Part shown: piece after piece, positions 35,380 through 44,494 of the stretch
How the letters are laid out: each line of letters starts with the position of its first letter
Numbering within the stretch: the first letter of the stretch is position 1
NCBI GenBank assembly: GCA_963839925.1
Contig: CAWIWV010000001.1
Location: forward strand, 1,240,001 to 1,304,000
Direction of reading: 5' to 3'
Origin: Bog-756 sp963839925
GTDB lineage: Bacteria > Actinomycetota > Acidimicrobiia > Acidimicrobiales > RAAP-2
DNA length: 64,000 bases
Notes under the pieces: model-generated
Seen by the model: the letters and a program-made list of their open reading frames with translations, nothing else
What the model was told of the DNA's origin: nothing
Databases searched by the model: none
Made by a program: the position numbers and the translations under genes

Positions 35380-36413
35380 TGCAACTTGCAAGCAAATCTG
35401 AGAACCTGCGGCTCTGCTTTTTCATCACCTCCTACCGGGCGCCAGAGCAGTTGATTCGACTGGTCGAGGTGCTGCGCCGATCGGAGCCCGAAGCCTCGAT
35501 CGTGATCTATCGAGATCACCCGGCGCACCACGTTGACCCACCACTGTTCGAGTCGGATCCGCATGTCCACGTCCTGCGAAACGAACCGCCGATCAGATGG
35601 GGGGATTTGAGTCTCGATCGGGTCCGGTGGCGCGTCTTTCGATGGATACTCGCCAACCTCGACGTGGACTGGGTGGTGTTGCTTTCCGAACAGGACTATC
35701 CGATCAAGCCGCTGAACGCTCTTCGGGCTCGTCTGGCGGAGGGGAGTGACGCCTTCATCGAGGGGCAGCAGATCGGGCAGATCGACCAGGAGGATCTGCG
35801 TCGCAACTGCGAGACCCGTTACCTCTACCAATACGCGGTACTTCCGGAGTGGAAGATCGGGACGAATCTCCCGGCCCGCTGGAAAGAGCGGTGGCATGCG
35901 ATTCTGGACGCGGTTGTGTACCGAGGCAACCTTCTCCAGCCCTGGATCCATGTTGCACTGATGCCCCGTGAACTGCAGTTACCCAACCGGATCGGATTGC
36001 GTGCGAAGAAGTCTCCCTTCGGGCCCAGCTTTCCCTGCTGGTATCACGATGCTTGGTTTGCGATGTCCAGAAAGGCGATTCAGGTGGTCATCGACTACAT
36101 CGATACCCATCCCGACCTTCTGAAATACTACGAACGAACGGTCATCCCGCTGGAGTCGGTCACGGGCACGATCGTCTTCAATAGCCCGGAGTTGAACGTG
36201 GACGCGCACGGTGTCCACGAGACCCGTTGGTCGAACGCCAGCTCAGGTCGGCCGGATGTGTACGCACTTGCCGATCTCGAGTACCTGCGGTCGTCGAGCG
36301 CGGCCTTCGCTCGAAAATTCGATATTACCGAGAGCGAATTGCTGGACCAGCTCGACAGGATGGTACTCGCCGAGGCCCGCGGTCCTTCAACGAGCGATGC
36401 TCGGCTCGCCTGA
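35379..36413 (+). CDS. GT14-like (core-2/I-branching type) glycosyltransferase
   Basis: A 344-residue protein resembling bacterial beta-1,6-N-acetylglucosaminyltransferase-like enzymes. LCFFITSYRAPEQLIRLVEVL starts the domain. VDWVVLLSEQDYPIKPLNALRARL matches the GT14 signature (lSgqDyPl), and SDAFIEG, ETRYLYQYAVLPEW and CWYHDAWFAMSRKAIQVVIDYI follow. It would add a branching or chain sugar; donor and acceptor are not evident. GTG 35379 lies in the TAGTG overlap with the epimerase; ATG 35355 would add eight codons. It is the last plus-strand gene of the cluster and converges with the next GT2 with a nine-base gap. Confidence 0.75.
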   Translation: MQLASKSENLRLCFFITSYRAPEQLIRLVEVLRRSEPEASIVIYRDHPAHHVDPPLFESDPHVHVLRNEPPIRWGDLSLDRVRWRVFRWILANLDVDWVVLLSEQDYPIKPLNALRARLAEGSDAFIEGQQIGQIDQEDLRRNCETRYLYQYAVLPEWKIGTNLPARWKERWHAILDAVVYRGNLLQPWIHVALMPRELQLPNRIGLRAKKSPFGPSFPCWYHDAWFAMSRKAIQVVIDYIDTHPDLLKYYERTVIPLESVTGTIVFNSPELNVDAHGVHETRWSNASSGRPDVYALADLEYLRSSSAAFARKFDITESELLDQLDRMVLAEARGPSTSDARLA

Positions 36414-36422
36414 GCGTACTCG

Positions 36423-37418
36423 TCAGTCGGAGACAGGTTCCCGTGGCGACACCACCCAACGGCAGCGGCCGACGAGATTCCCGAGGGAAGCCATCACGAT
36501 CCCGACAAGCATTGCGGCGATGCGAGCGGCTCCGTCAAGGCGGCCGTGGAGGATGTCGTTCACATCGGCTCGGAGTTGCGCGGTCAGGGCTCGTGCGACG
36601 AAACGACTTTCGGCTCCCATGCCACCCTGGCTGTTGGCGCGGACGAAGACCTCGACCTTCTCTCGATTGACAACAAAGCACCGCCGCCAGAAGTAGTGCC
36701 AGGTCACTCGTTGCTCCGGAACGAGGTGGTAGACGACCGCACGCGGTTCGTACAGTAGTCGGTGGTTCTTCGAGAGCCGGAGACAAAGATCGAGATCGTC
36801 GAAGTCGATCGAATGGCATCCTCCGATGTCTACGAACGCCTCTGTCCTGACTGCCATGTTGGCTCCGATCAAACGCGGGTAGGGACCGAGCTCGGTCGGC
36901 AGGCCCGCATAGGCGCAGCCGAACACCCAATCGAAGTTCGCCGGAAACCACCGTGGGCGGCCGGTTTCGAAGTTGGGAAGCGGCGCCCCTCCGACTGCTG
37001 CGGTGTCAGGATCAGCAAACGGTGCCCGGAGGTACTCGAGCCAGGTGGGGGCTGCTGCTGCGTCATCGTCCATAAAGGCGATGATCTCGCCCCGTGCCAG
37101 CTCGGCTCCGGTGTTGCGATTCCACCCGGCCCCAAACCGTCGGATCGAGCCGTGGGCTCGCTGGTGCCTGCGGGCGACCTCCTCGCCCTGCGCGAATCGA
37201 TTGGGGACGACCAAGATGGGGAAGCCGGCCGTCGATGCACGATCCGCCCATCGTTCCGTGCAGCGCCGAAGCAACTCGGTGTTGTGGTCGACGCAGACGA
37301 TCAACTCCAGCGGAGGGCAGGTCTGTGCCTCGACGGAGCTCACCGCCTCGACCAACTGATCCCAGCGGTCGAGGCTGAACGTGGGGATGATTACGGTGAC
37401 GGTGGCTGAGTGCGGCAT
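36423..37418 (-). CDS. GT2 family glycosyltransferase
   Basis: A 331-residue GT-A transferase. TVTVIIPTFSLDRWDQLVEAVSSVEAQ, LIVCVDHNTELL, GWNRNTGAELARGEIIAFMDDDAAAAPTWLEYL (DDD metal motif) and the downstream acceptor-side IDFDDLDLCLRLSKN are all present. It resembles rhamnosyl- and glucosyl-transferases of exopolysaccharide loci. A weakly hydrophobic C-terminal stretch (IAAMLVGIVMASLGNLVG) may anchor it at the membrane. It is 67 bases after the GH16 gene on the same strand. Confidence 0.9.
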   Translation of the reverse strand: MPHSATVTVIIPTFSLDRWDQLVEAVSSVEAQTCPPLELIVCVDHNTELLRRCTERWADRASTAGFPILVVPNRFAQGEEVARRHQRAHGSIRRFGAGWNRNTGAELARGEIIAFMDDDAAAAPTWLEYLRAPFADPDTAAVGGAPLPNFETGRPRWFPANFDWVFGCAYAGLPTELGPYPRLIGANMAVRTEAFVDIGGCHSIDFDDLDLCLRLSKNHRLLYEPRAVVYHLVPEQRVTWHYFWRRCFVVNREKVEVFVRANSQGGMGAESRFVARALTAQLRADVNDILHGRLDGAARIAAMLVGIVMASLGNLVGRCRWVVSPREPVSD

Positions 37419-37485
37419 GACAAGGTTGCGGAGTGTACCCCGGCGGTGCCGGTCTTGACATGCGTGAGACGCCGGTGGACAGGCG

Positions 37486-38607
37486 TCAGCTGTTCAGCGA
37501 GTAGGCAGCAATCCAGGCGACGTCCATGTCGACCTCCGCCGGGGTCGAACTGTTGGCGCACTGTTCCCATCCTGATGTGCCGCACTGCCACGCCTGGGTC
37601 TGAAGGGCCATCTGCATCGGCACGTCCGAGACGTTGGCGTTGGTTTCGGTCGCCCAGGGCGTTCCGTCCATCGTGTACACGATCTTACCCGGACTCCACT
37701 CCACGCCGACGGTGTGCCATTGGGTCAGGTCGACGTTCAGCACGTCGTGGACCTGCTGTGGGTCTTGCCAGGTGCCCCAGTGTTCGGTGGCCTGGTCCGC
37801 AGTGCGCGGGGCGCCACCGCTGTCCTCGGTGAAGTCGATCTCCGGCGGCCAGGCGTTTGATGTCGGCCAGAGCAGAGCCACGAGGGAGACACCCTGACCG
37901 CTGTCTACTCTCATCCTGACCTGGTAGTCACCGTAGGTTTGCGAGAGGTTGAGTTTCACGCCTCCGGTCACGATGTCGTTGGCGGTTCCACTGCACCCGT
38001 ATTGAGCGACTGCGCTCGGGTCCTTGAAGGCACGGATCACCAAATTTCCTCCGGTGACCACGACGTGACTCGGCGCGAAGCACGACTTGGAACCGTCCGT
38101 GGGTTCGCCGTTGTAGATCTGATAGTTGGACAGCGACGACGAGCTGGCGAAGTTCTCCAAAAAGGTCTGCGACCACCCCGCAATCGCACCAGGTGGGGAT
38201 GCACCGGAAGCGCTGGTCGTCGTCGGTGCCGGCGCCACGGTTGTCGGTGTCGGCGCTACGGTCGTTGGTGTCGTCGTCGGTGGGTCCACCGTGGTTGGCG
38301 TCACGGTCGTCGGTGTCGCTGCGAGTCCCGTCGTGGTGGAAGTGCGCGAATCTCTTCCCGTCGTTGACGTCCCTGACTTCGACGAATTGCTGCCCGCTAC
38401 GGTGGTCGTGGAAGATCCACCGTTGACGGCCCTGGTGTTCCCCGACCCGGAGCCATTGGCACCGTACCCGTAGCCGTATCGATGGCCGTACGCGGCCGCA
38501 CCAGGCTCGTTGGCAATCGTCGCGGTGCTGAAGGCGCCAACGACAACGAGCACAACTACAACCGTGACCCAAATTCTGCCCCTCGTCACTGAAAGGCACA
38601 TCGTCAC
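37486..38607 (-). CDS. Secreted GH16-family glycoside hydrolase
   Basis: A 373-residue exported enzyme. An N-terminal hydrophobic signal (IWVTVVVVLVVVGAFSTATIA) is followed by a Gly/Tyr/Ser-rich segment and a Thr/Pro-rich linker (TTTPTTVAPTPTTVAPAPTTT, about 85-135). The GH16 jelly-roll domain follows with the catalytic ExDxxE motif in PPEIDFTEDSG and flanking GVSLVALLWPTSNAW, LTQWHTVGVEWSPGKIVYTMDG. GH16 enzymes cut beta-1,3 or beta-1,4 glucans and galactans. Inside a biosynthetic cluster it probably trims or releases the exported polymer rather than degrading food. Substrate is not predictable from sequence. Confidence 0.88.
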   Translation of the reverse strand: MTMCLSVTRGRIWVTVVVVLVVVGAFSTATIANEPGAAAYGHRYGYGYGANGSGSGNTRAVNGGSSTTTVAGSNSSKSGTSTTGRDSRTSTTTGLAATPTTVTPTTVDPPTTTPTTVAPTPTTVAPAPTTTSASGASPPGAIAGWSQTFLENFASSSSLSNYQIYNGEPTDGSKSCFAPSHVVVTGGNLVIRAFKDPSAVAQYGCSGTANDIVTGGVKLNLSQTYGDYQVRMRVDSGQGVSLVALLWPTSNAWPPEIDFTEDSGGAPRTADQATEHWGTWQDPQQVHDVLNVDLTQWHTVGVEWSPGKIVYTMDGTPWATETNANVSDVPMQMALQTQAWQCGTSGWEQCANSSTPAEVDMDVAWIAAYSLNS

Positions 38608-38657
38608 GATGGAGACGGAACTTTAGATTTTTTCTGCGACCTTTCGCTGCATCGGGT

Positions 38658-39230
38658 TCACGAGGGATCGTCGACTCGAAGGACGCGAGAGGGATTGCCG
38701 ACGACCACGGCCCACTCGGGAACCGACTTGGTGACCACCGCGAGCGCTCCGATTCGAGCGTGGTCGCCGACATGGAGGTCCCCCACGACGACGCATCCGG
38801 CGCCGAGTTCGACGTGGTTCCCGATGGTGGCGATGCCGAGCTCCGCTCCGTCGCGATCGGTCCGGTTTCCGACGGTCACGCCTTGTCGGAGCTGGCAGTC
38901 TGAGCCGATCCGAGTACGAGGGTTGAGGACGATCGAGTGAGGATGGAAGAGCGCCAGCCGCGGCCCGATCTCCACCGTGGGGTCGATCTCGATACCGATG
39001 ACCAGGCGGGTCAGCCACCAGTAGGGCATCACTACGAGTCGAGCCGCCGGACCCCAGTGGAGGTGCGCCCACTGGGCGAGCCGGAACCAGAGGAGGAGGA
39101 GTTGCGAGTCCGGTCGTTGGCGGTTGGCGGACCAATCTTGGACAAGCCACGAACCGAATGAGCTCGGAGCCGAATCTGCGGGAAGGTCAGTGGATGGGCT
39201 GGCGTCCAGATGGTGGCCCGGTTCGGTCAC
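38658..39230 (-). CDS. Hexapeptide-repeat O-acetyltransferase (serine acetyltransferase/WcaB-like)
   Basis: A 190-residue left-handed beta-helix acyltransferase. The LVIGIEIDPTVEIGPRLALFHPHSIVLNP segment has the catalytic-type His, and the hexapeptide repeats IGSDCQLRQGVTVGN, IGNHVELGAGCVVVGDLHVGDHARIGALAVVTKSV follow, with the closing VVVGNPSRVLR. The layout resembles CysE and colanic-acid acetyltransferases. In this setting acetylation of the polysaccharide repeat unit is more likely than cysteine synthesis. Its GTG start overlaps the stop of the double GT2 gene (GTGA). Confidence 0.85.
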   Translation of the reverse strand: MTEPGHHLDASPSTDLPADSAPSSFGSWLVQDWSANRQRPDSQLLLLWFRLAQWAHLHWGPAARLVVMPYWWLTRLVIGIEIDPTVEIGPRLALFHPHSIVLNPRTRIGSDCQLRQGVTVGNRTDRDGAELGIATIGNHVELGAGCVVVGDLHVGDHARIGALAVVTKSVPEWAVVVGNPSRVLRVDDPS

Positions 39231-41887
39231 TCCGGTTCCAGTCGGGAGTGAGCCATCGCCGCCTTTCGACGAGCTCGTGCATAGGCGACGGGACCGGTCG
39301 CCATGCCGAGGATCTCCGACCGGGCCAGCGCCGACCGGTCGCCCGGTATCGGGTCGGGCTGGTTCGGCGTTGCGGCTCGAGCGTCGGATGAACCCGTTCG
39401 TGCTTTCTCTGCGAATATGTCGACGAAGGCCTTAGCTGCTGTCGGCACCGTGGCAAGCATCGCCCCGAGGTGACGACGGTCACTTGCCACCAACGACAGC
39501 ATCATCGCCGTGTACCCGGTTCCATACCCTTTGATCTGTCGCCGCAGGGAATCGTGATCTCCTCGATGCAGATGGTGGGCCAATGCGGCAGGCTCGAAGC
39601 CGGTGCTCGCCCCCGACCAGATCAACCGCACGAACATGGCAAGATCCTCGCCGCCCTGGGTGGGGGTCCCGATTCCCAGATGGGTGTCGAACCCGCCGAC
39701 AGCTTCGAGGGCGTCGGTTCGAAACGCCATGTTCGCCCCGGCTCCGAACGTCCCTGCTGCGTACATCGAGAATGATCTGATCTCATTCCCACTCTCGTCT
39801 AGCTCAATGGCCGTCGGTCGATTCCATGCCCGGGTGGGGATGCGGCGGAGGCGATGCGAGACTGGTTGGAACACCCGCGGGCCGAAGCCGCCGTAGTACT
39901 CCTCGAGCAGCTGTTGCGCGGAGGTCTCGAGCTCGCGGGGCAGCACCATTCCCGCGACCGCCTGTTCGTCCGGGTGAGACTCGAAGCGACCGGCGATCGC
40001 GCCTGCCCACCCGGGATCGACCACAACGTCATCGTCGGTGAATGCGACGATCGAGCCGGTTGCAGCGGCGATGCCGCAGTTCCTGGCGGAAGAGATGCCC
40101 GGGTGTGGTTCGCTCAAGACCCGCAGGTTGGGGGCCGCGAGCCACTCGGGAACCGGAGCGACCGGATCCGGCCGGTTGTCGACGATAAGAATCTCGAGAC
40201 GCGGATAGTCGAGCGCCAGGAGGGACTCCACGCACAGGCGTAGCTCGTCGAGCCGCTTGAGGACGGTGGGTACGACGATGCTGATCAAGGGGGGCTCGCC
40301 CTTGAGGACGACCGGAGGCAATGCTGGGGCGGCTGCCAGGATTCGGTCGATCGCAGGATCGAGGAGCGCCGCGGTCAGATCCCCATCCGGCACGTTGATC
40401 TTCGCCATGCCGGCTGGTCGCCCGGAGCGGCGGACCAACATCCAAACCGCCGCGTAGCGCCCACCCGCAGGGTGCACCATCGACACTCGAGTGGGTCTGC
40501 GCTCCTCGTCCACGACGACGACCTTCACCGGTGTGATCGGGGCTGACGGATCAACGTGACTTGCCTTATCCGGATCCGGGGTTTCGGGCTTCCCGTGAAT
40601 GCGCCTGCCGACCCGCCGCTCGCGAAGGTAGGCGGCCGGCCCGGCCAGCATCCCACGGAGCTCTGCTCGAGAGAGCTCCTTCGGGTAATCGGTGTCCCGT
40701 CCCGATCGTTTTGTCGAATCCGGATTCATCATCGCCCGCAAGCCCCGAGGAAGGGCCGCAGCGAACGCCCGCAGGCGGCGAGGGTCGCGCAGGATCAATG
40801 AGAGGACCATTGCACTGAAGCCGACGCCGTAACCCCGCAACTGAACCTCGAGGTCTTCGAGCGTACGCCGGTGCGTGTGGTGGACGATGGCGGACGGCTC
40901 ATAGCCCAGCACACGGCCAGCCAGGAGTAACTGCAGCAACATCGCCAGGTCTTCTCCTCCGCAGGTTGCGGTTCCAACCCCCAGCGCGAAGTCGAATCCC
41001 CCGAGCGACTGCACGGCACGGGTCCGGAAAGCCATGTTCGAACCGATTCCAAGTTCACCGGTCGCATAGAACGGGAAGGTGGAAACGGGCATGCCGGGTT
41101 CGTGGCGCTCGATGGTGGGGACGGAGAAGAGCTGCCGCAACCAGGACCCGGACCGGTCGGCGAGACGGAAGGTCACCGGTCGGTAGCCGCGATCCGGTCC
41201 ACTGCCCGACTGCTCGAACAGCAACTGTGCGTCCGTCTCGAGCTCGTCGGGAAGCACGAGACCGGTGACGGCGTCCAGCCCCGGATCAGAGGCGAAGCGG
41301 TGACCAAGCGACCAAAGCCACCTCGGGTGCACCCGGACGTCGTCGTCGGTGAAGGCCACGATCTCCGCGGTGGCTGCCTCAACCCCACGGTTCCGGGCCG
41401 CCGAAATGCCGGGCCGACGCTCACGAACGACCCGGACGCGGGGCCACGTGGCGATCGACTCGAGGACCTCGCTCACCGGGGCAGGTTCTGGTCGGTTGTC
41501 GACTACCACGATCTCGAAGTCGGGATAGTCGAGTTGGGTGAGGGACTGCACGCACGTTCGGAGCTGCTCCGGCCGGCCGAGGTTGGTGGGGACGACTACA
41601 GCGACGCTTGGAAGTGGTCGGTTCGACCGGGGCAGGAGCGATGGACGGTCCCACACTTCGTCGAGCTGACCGCGGAGGTGGCGCCCGAGCTCCGCGCTCC
41701 GAAGCACGGGGCCAGTGACCGGAACTTCGACGAGTCCGAGGGGCGAGTCGCCTCGCACGGCCAAGATCCACAGTCCTCGATACCACTCGGCGACAGGGTG
41801 GCGGCAGTCGAGGTCCGGTATCGGTTCTTCGATGTCGATGATCGTCACGCGGACCGGCGCCGCCTCGGTTCGAACCTTCGTGCTCAT
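39227..41887 (-). CDS. Tandem GT2-GT2 glycosyltransferase
   Basis: An 886-residue protein with two full copies of the same architecture. Each copy has a beta-rich N-terminal domain of about 100 residues (VRVTIIDIEEPIP in copy 1, VKVVVVDEERRPT in copy 2) and then a GT2 domain. Copy 1 has VAVVVPTNLGRPEQLRTCVQSL, VVVDNRPEPAP and FTDDDVRVHPRWLW; copy 2 has ISIVVPTVLKRLDELRLCVESL, IVDNRPDPVAP and FTDDDVVVDPGWAG. Both retain the DDD metal motif and the GGEDLAM acceptor motif, so both look active. It may add two sugars in succession. ATG 41887 is used because ATG 41965 would overlap the upstream deacetylase gene by 59 bases. Confidence 0.88.
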   Translation of the reverse strand: MSTKVRTEAAPVRVTIIDIEEPIPDLDCRHPVAEWYRGLWILAVRGDSPLGLVEVPVTGPVLRSAELGRHLRGQLDEVWDRPSLLPRSNRPLPSVAVVVPTNLGRPEQLRTCVQSLTQLDYPDFEIVVVDNRPEPAPVSEVLESIATWPRVRVVRERRPGISAARNRGVEAATAEIVAFTDDDVRVHPRWLWSLGHRFASDPGLDAVTGLVLPDELETDAQLLFEQSGSGPDRGYRPVTFRLADRSGSWLRQLFSVPTIERHEPGMPVSTFPFYATGELGIGSNMAFRTRAVQSLGGFDFALGVGTATCGGEDLAMLLQLLLAGRVLGYEPSAIVHHTHRRTLEDLEVQLRGYGVGFSAMVLSLILRDPRRLRAFAAALPRGLRAMMNPDSTKRSGRDTDYPKELSRAELRGMLAGPAAYLRERRVGRRIHGKPETPDPDKASHVDPSAPITPVKVVVVDEERRPTRVSMVHPAGGRYAAVWMLVRRSGRPAGMAKINVPDGDLTAALLDPAIDRILAAAPALPPVVLKGEPPLISIVVPTVLKRLDELRLCVESLLALDYPRLEILIVDNRPDPVAPVPEWLAAPNLRVLSEPHPGISSARNCGIAAATGSIVAFTDDDVVVDPGWAGAIAGRFESHPDEQAVAGMVLPRELETSAQQLLEEYYGGFGPRVFQPVSHRLRRIPTRAWNRPTAIELDESGNEIRSFSMYAAGTFGAGANMAFRTDALEAVGGFDTHLGIGTPTQGGEDLAMFVRLIWSGASTGFEPAALAHHLHRGDHDSLRRQIKGYGTGYTAMMLSLVASDRRHLGAMLATVPTAAKAFVDIFAEKARTGSSDARAATPNQPDPIPGDRSALARSEILGMATGPVAYARARRKAAMAHSRLEPE

Positions 41888-41906
41888 GTCTGGATATCGA
41901 ACCGGG

Positions 41907-42821
41907 TCAGACACCGACGGCTTCCTCACGACGACTGACGCTCTGGGCCGCGCGATCGTTCCCATGGCAGTCGGCGTGCAACAGAGGCGAATTGGCGGGA
42001 GCCGCCTCAGGTGGCCCTAGCCCGAACCGGCGACGACCGAAAAGCCACAGCTGCTGCTTTGTGCGATTCCGCCATCTGGCGTCGCCCCCGCGGCGATGAA
42101 TCTGCGCGACCAGGTCCTCCGGGCTCAGATCTGGGCCGATGATCGCTCGGGGGAGGCGCCAACGATCGTTGCTCGACCGGTCCTGTGGCCCCGAGACGAT
42201 ACCGGCGAGATCGAATCCGGCCTCTCGAATCGCTTGGCCACCTTGCCTGCTGTAGTAGCCGAACGGATAGGCGAAGCTGGTCACGGCCAGACCGAGATTG
42301 TCCTCGAGCAGGACGCGGCTGCGGTGGGCGTCGGCAGCCACCGTGTCTGGTGCCGACAGATCGGCAGCGATATGCCGGTGTCCGTGGGATGCCACTTCCC
42401 AGCCCGAGCCGGAGAGGTCGATCAGGGATTGCCAGTCGCAGATCGGTCGCTCACCGTCGTCGGACGGGAGCCATGCCGCTGACCCGCCGACGTAGGCAGT
42501 GGGAACGAAGAGCGTCGCATGAACCCCGTGGTTCGAGAGAATCGGAAGGGCTCCGGTGGTGACATCGGCGAACCCGTCGTCAATCGTGACGGCCACGATC
42601 GGATCGGTGACCGGTACGTCTGACGTGAGGGAAGCGGCGAGCACGGTCGGGATGTCCCGGAAGAGAATGAAGCGGCAGCCACTGTCGCAGAGCGCGGCAA
42701 TCTGGTCGGCGAAGAGACTCGGCTCGACGGTTAGCTCCCTGAAGGCCTCGGTGCTCTTGTTGGCGAAGCTGTGATAGCAGAGCGTGTTGATCCTGACGTT
42801 GGCGCGGGTCAATGCGCTCAT
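41907..42821 (-). CDS. Polysaccharide deacetylase (NodB/CE4 type)
   Basis: A 304-residue deacetylase. The NodB motifs are VAVTIDDGFADV (metal-binding Asp pair) and WEVASHGHRHIAADLS (H-x3-H), with SFAYPFGYYSRQGGQAIREAGF further on. CE4 enzymes remove N- or O-acetyl groups from amino sugars such as GlcNAc. No signal peptide is visible from ATG 42821, so it may act on lipid-linked intermediates inside the cell, or the export signal is unusual. The ATG overlaps the stop of the upstream GT2 gene. The longer ATG 42860 start is not favoured. Confidence 0.9.
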   Translation of the reverse strand: MSALTRANVRINTLCYHSFANKSTEAFRELTVEPSLFADQIAALCDSGCRFILFRDIPTVLAASLTSDVPVTDPIVAVTIDDGFADVTTGALPILSNHGVHATLFVPTAYVGGSAAWLPSDDGERPICDWQSLIDLSGSGWEVASHGHRHIAADLSAPDTVAADAHRSRVLLEDNLGLAVTSFAYPFGYYSRQGGQAIREAGFDLAGIVSGPQDRSSNDRWRLPRAIIGPDLSPEDLVAQIHRRGGDARWRNRTKQQLWLFGRRRFGLGPPEAAPANSPLLHADCHGNDRAAQSVSRREEAVGV

Positions 42822-44212
42822 TGTTCGGCTCCAACCGTGGCAAGCCTGTGGGACTGCCACGCCGCAAGCAGATACATCGGCGCTCCCTCCAGCAAGCCTC
42901 GAAACAGCTCGCGGTCGAACTGGGGTACCGGCTCAGAACGCTCTGCCGCCGGCAGATGATCGGGATCGGGACTGTTGTGTGCGAGGTCGTGCAGTGCCTT
43001 GGGGAGCAAACGGACCAGTTCTCCGAGCGCCGCGGGATGCTTGATGAGGAACGACAGGTAGAAGGCACTGATTCCCCTTCCGTAGCCTCTCTTCAGCGCA
43101 CGCAGCTGTTCGACGCCTCTCCGGTGGGTGTGCCAGACCACGGCAGCGGGGTGGTAGATCATCGTCCCGCCTCGGTAGAGAAACTCGCTGAACGCTGAAG
43201 TGTCCTCAGCTCCTCTGACGGCAGTACCGGCACCCAACGCGGTGTTAAACCTCCCGATCCCCTCGATGGCCTCGCGACGAAACGCCATGTTGCCACCGGT
43301 CCCGAACTGCGGCCGAGGATAGAGCGGACTTTGAGTCCGTCGGGTCGCGGGCGAGAACACGAGGGGATCGAAGCCCCGCCCCTTGGTGTGGCCTCCGCCC
43401 TGCTCGAACCAGAGCTGTGACAGCGATTCGATCTCCGCCGGGAGGATGATGCCCGACACAGCACCGGCTTCGGGATGGGCGACCAGGGCCCACGCAAGCT
43501 CGGCAACCCACCATCGGTCCGCCTGCTCGTCATCGTCGAGCGACGCGATGATGTCGGTCGAGCTGACGTCGATGGCCCGGTTGCGCGCCCACGAAAGCCC
43601 TGGTTTCGGTTCGACGACATACTCGAGGTCGAGCTTGTCTGCGTGCGCTGCGGCCGCCCGTCGGGTTTCGCCGTCGCTCGGCGCATTGTCGACCACCAGC
43701 ACGCGCATCTTCGGGTAGATCTGCCCTTGCAGGCTGGTCAGGCTCGAGTGGAGCAACTGCGGACGATCGTGGGTGCAGATCGCGACGGTGATCTCAGGAG
43801 CTGCGACCAAGGCCTCGTCACGACGGTCCATGTAGGTCGGAGTGGTGACCGAGCCAAGCCCATGTTGGGGAAGCGCACCGTTGACGTCGACACCCGACTC
43901 CCTGAGCTTCGATCGAAGCCGATCACCGAGCTGGTTGTCGAGCGCCTTTGCGATCGCCGCGACTGGTATTCCTTCAGCCGGGATGTCGAGCTGGAGAATG
44001 CCCACCGGCTCGGTGAAGCAGCGAACGAGGACCCGGCCTCCAGTCCACGCGAGCCCGTCTGCATCGGCCCCCGGAATGTCGGTCAGACCGTCGGCGATGT
44101 CCAACTCACCGATGTACATGTGCGGGCCGTCCGGGCGCACTGTTCGTCTCAGAGCCGGCATTGCCCCCGACGCGGGTCCGCCGGCGTGGATCGGATCGAT
44201 GGCTGAGGTCAT
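42818..44212 (-). CDS. GT2 glycosyltransferase with N-terminal beta domain
   Basis: A 464-residue relative of the modules in the tandem GT2 protein. An N-terminal beta-rich domain (about 30-130: MYIGELDIADGLTDIP, VGILQLDIPAEG) precedes the GT2 domain with ITVAICTHDRPQLLHSSLTSLQ, VLVVDNAPSDGETR, WARNRAIDVSSTDIIASLDDDEQADRWWV and RGAEDTSAF. WHTHRRGVEQLRALKRGYGRGISAF is shared with both modules of the tandem protein. It is the first gene of the minus-strand deacetylase/GT2-GT2/acetyltransferase run, with four-base coupling to the deacetylase. Donor sugar unknown. Confidence 0.88.
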   Translation of the reverse strand: MTSAIDPIHAGGPASGAMPALRRTVRPDGPHMYIGELDIADGLTDIPGADADGLAWTGGRVLVRCFTEPVGILQLDIPAEGIPVAAIAKALDNQLGDRLRSKLRESGVDVNGALPQHGLGSVTTPTYMDRRDEALVAAPEITVAICTHDRPQLLHSSLTSLQGQIYPKMRVLVVDNAPSDGETRRAAAAHADKLDLEYVVEPKPGLSWARNRAIDVSSTDIIASLDDDEQADRWWVAELAWALVAHPEAGAVSGIILPAEIESLSQLWFEQGGGHTKGRGFDPLVFSPATRRTQSPLYPRPQFGTGGNMAFRREAIEGIGRFNTALGAGTAVRGAEDTSAFSEFLYRGGTMIYHPAAVVWHTHRRGVEQLRALKRGYGRGISAFYLSFLIKHPAALGELVRLLPKALHDLAHNSPDPDHLPAAERSEPVPQFDRELFRGLLEGAPMYLLAAWQSHRLATVGAEQ

Positions 44213-44494
44213 GTGTGGGGGGGCCTCGGTGGGTGCGTGTTCGGTCGGGATGCCGACGGAAAGACTGCTGCTCGCGGGATTTCCGGAGGTCTTCCCGCTC
44301 CACTATTCGTCGCTCCACGCCAGCTGTGCAGTGAGTCTTGCACTCCTGCTCAGGGGCGGCCCCGAAAGTCGCCCAAGAGGTCGATGCGCGCTACGGAAAG
44401 AAGCAGCTCACTCACTGTTTGTGGCATTTCTGTTTTTCTTCAAGTCTGCGGTGACACGACCGGGCCCTCCCAGCTGCGCTTGGAGGTTTCAGCC

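Noticed and set aside
37486..39230. Repeat-rich Thr/Pro linker in the GH16 gene as a mobile or recombinogenic repeat
   Set aside because: It is an ordinary in-frame low-complexity linker between signal and catalytic domain.
44213..44494. Possible small gene in the 282-base gap
   Set aside because: Frames here lack a ribosome binding site and any coding character; it is more likely the promoter region for the GT2 at 44212.
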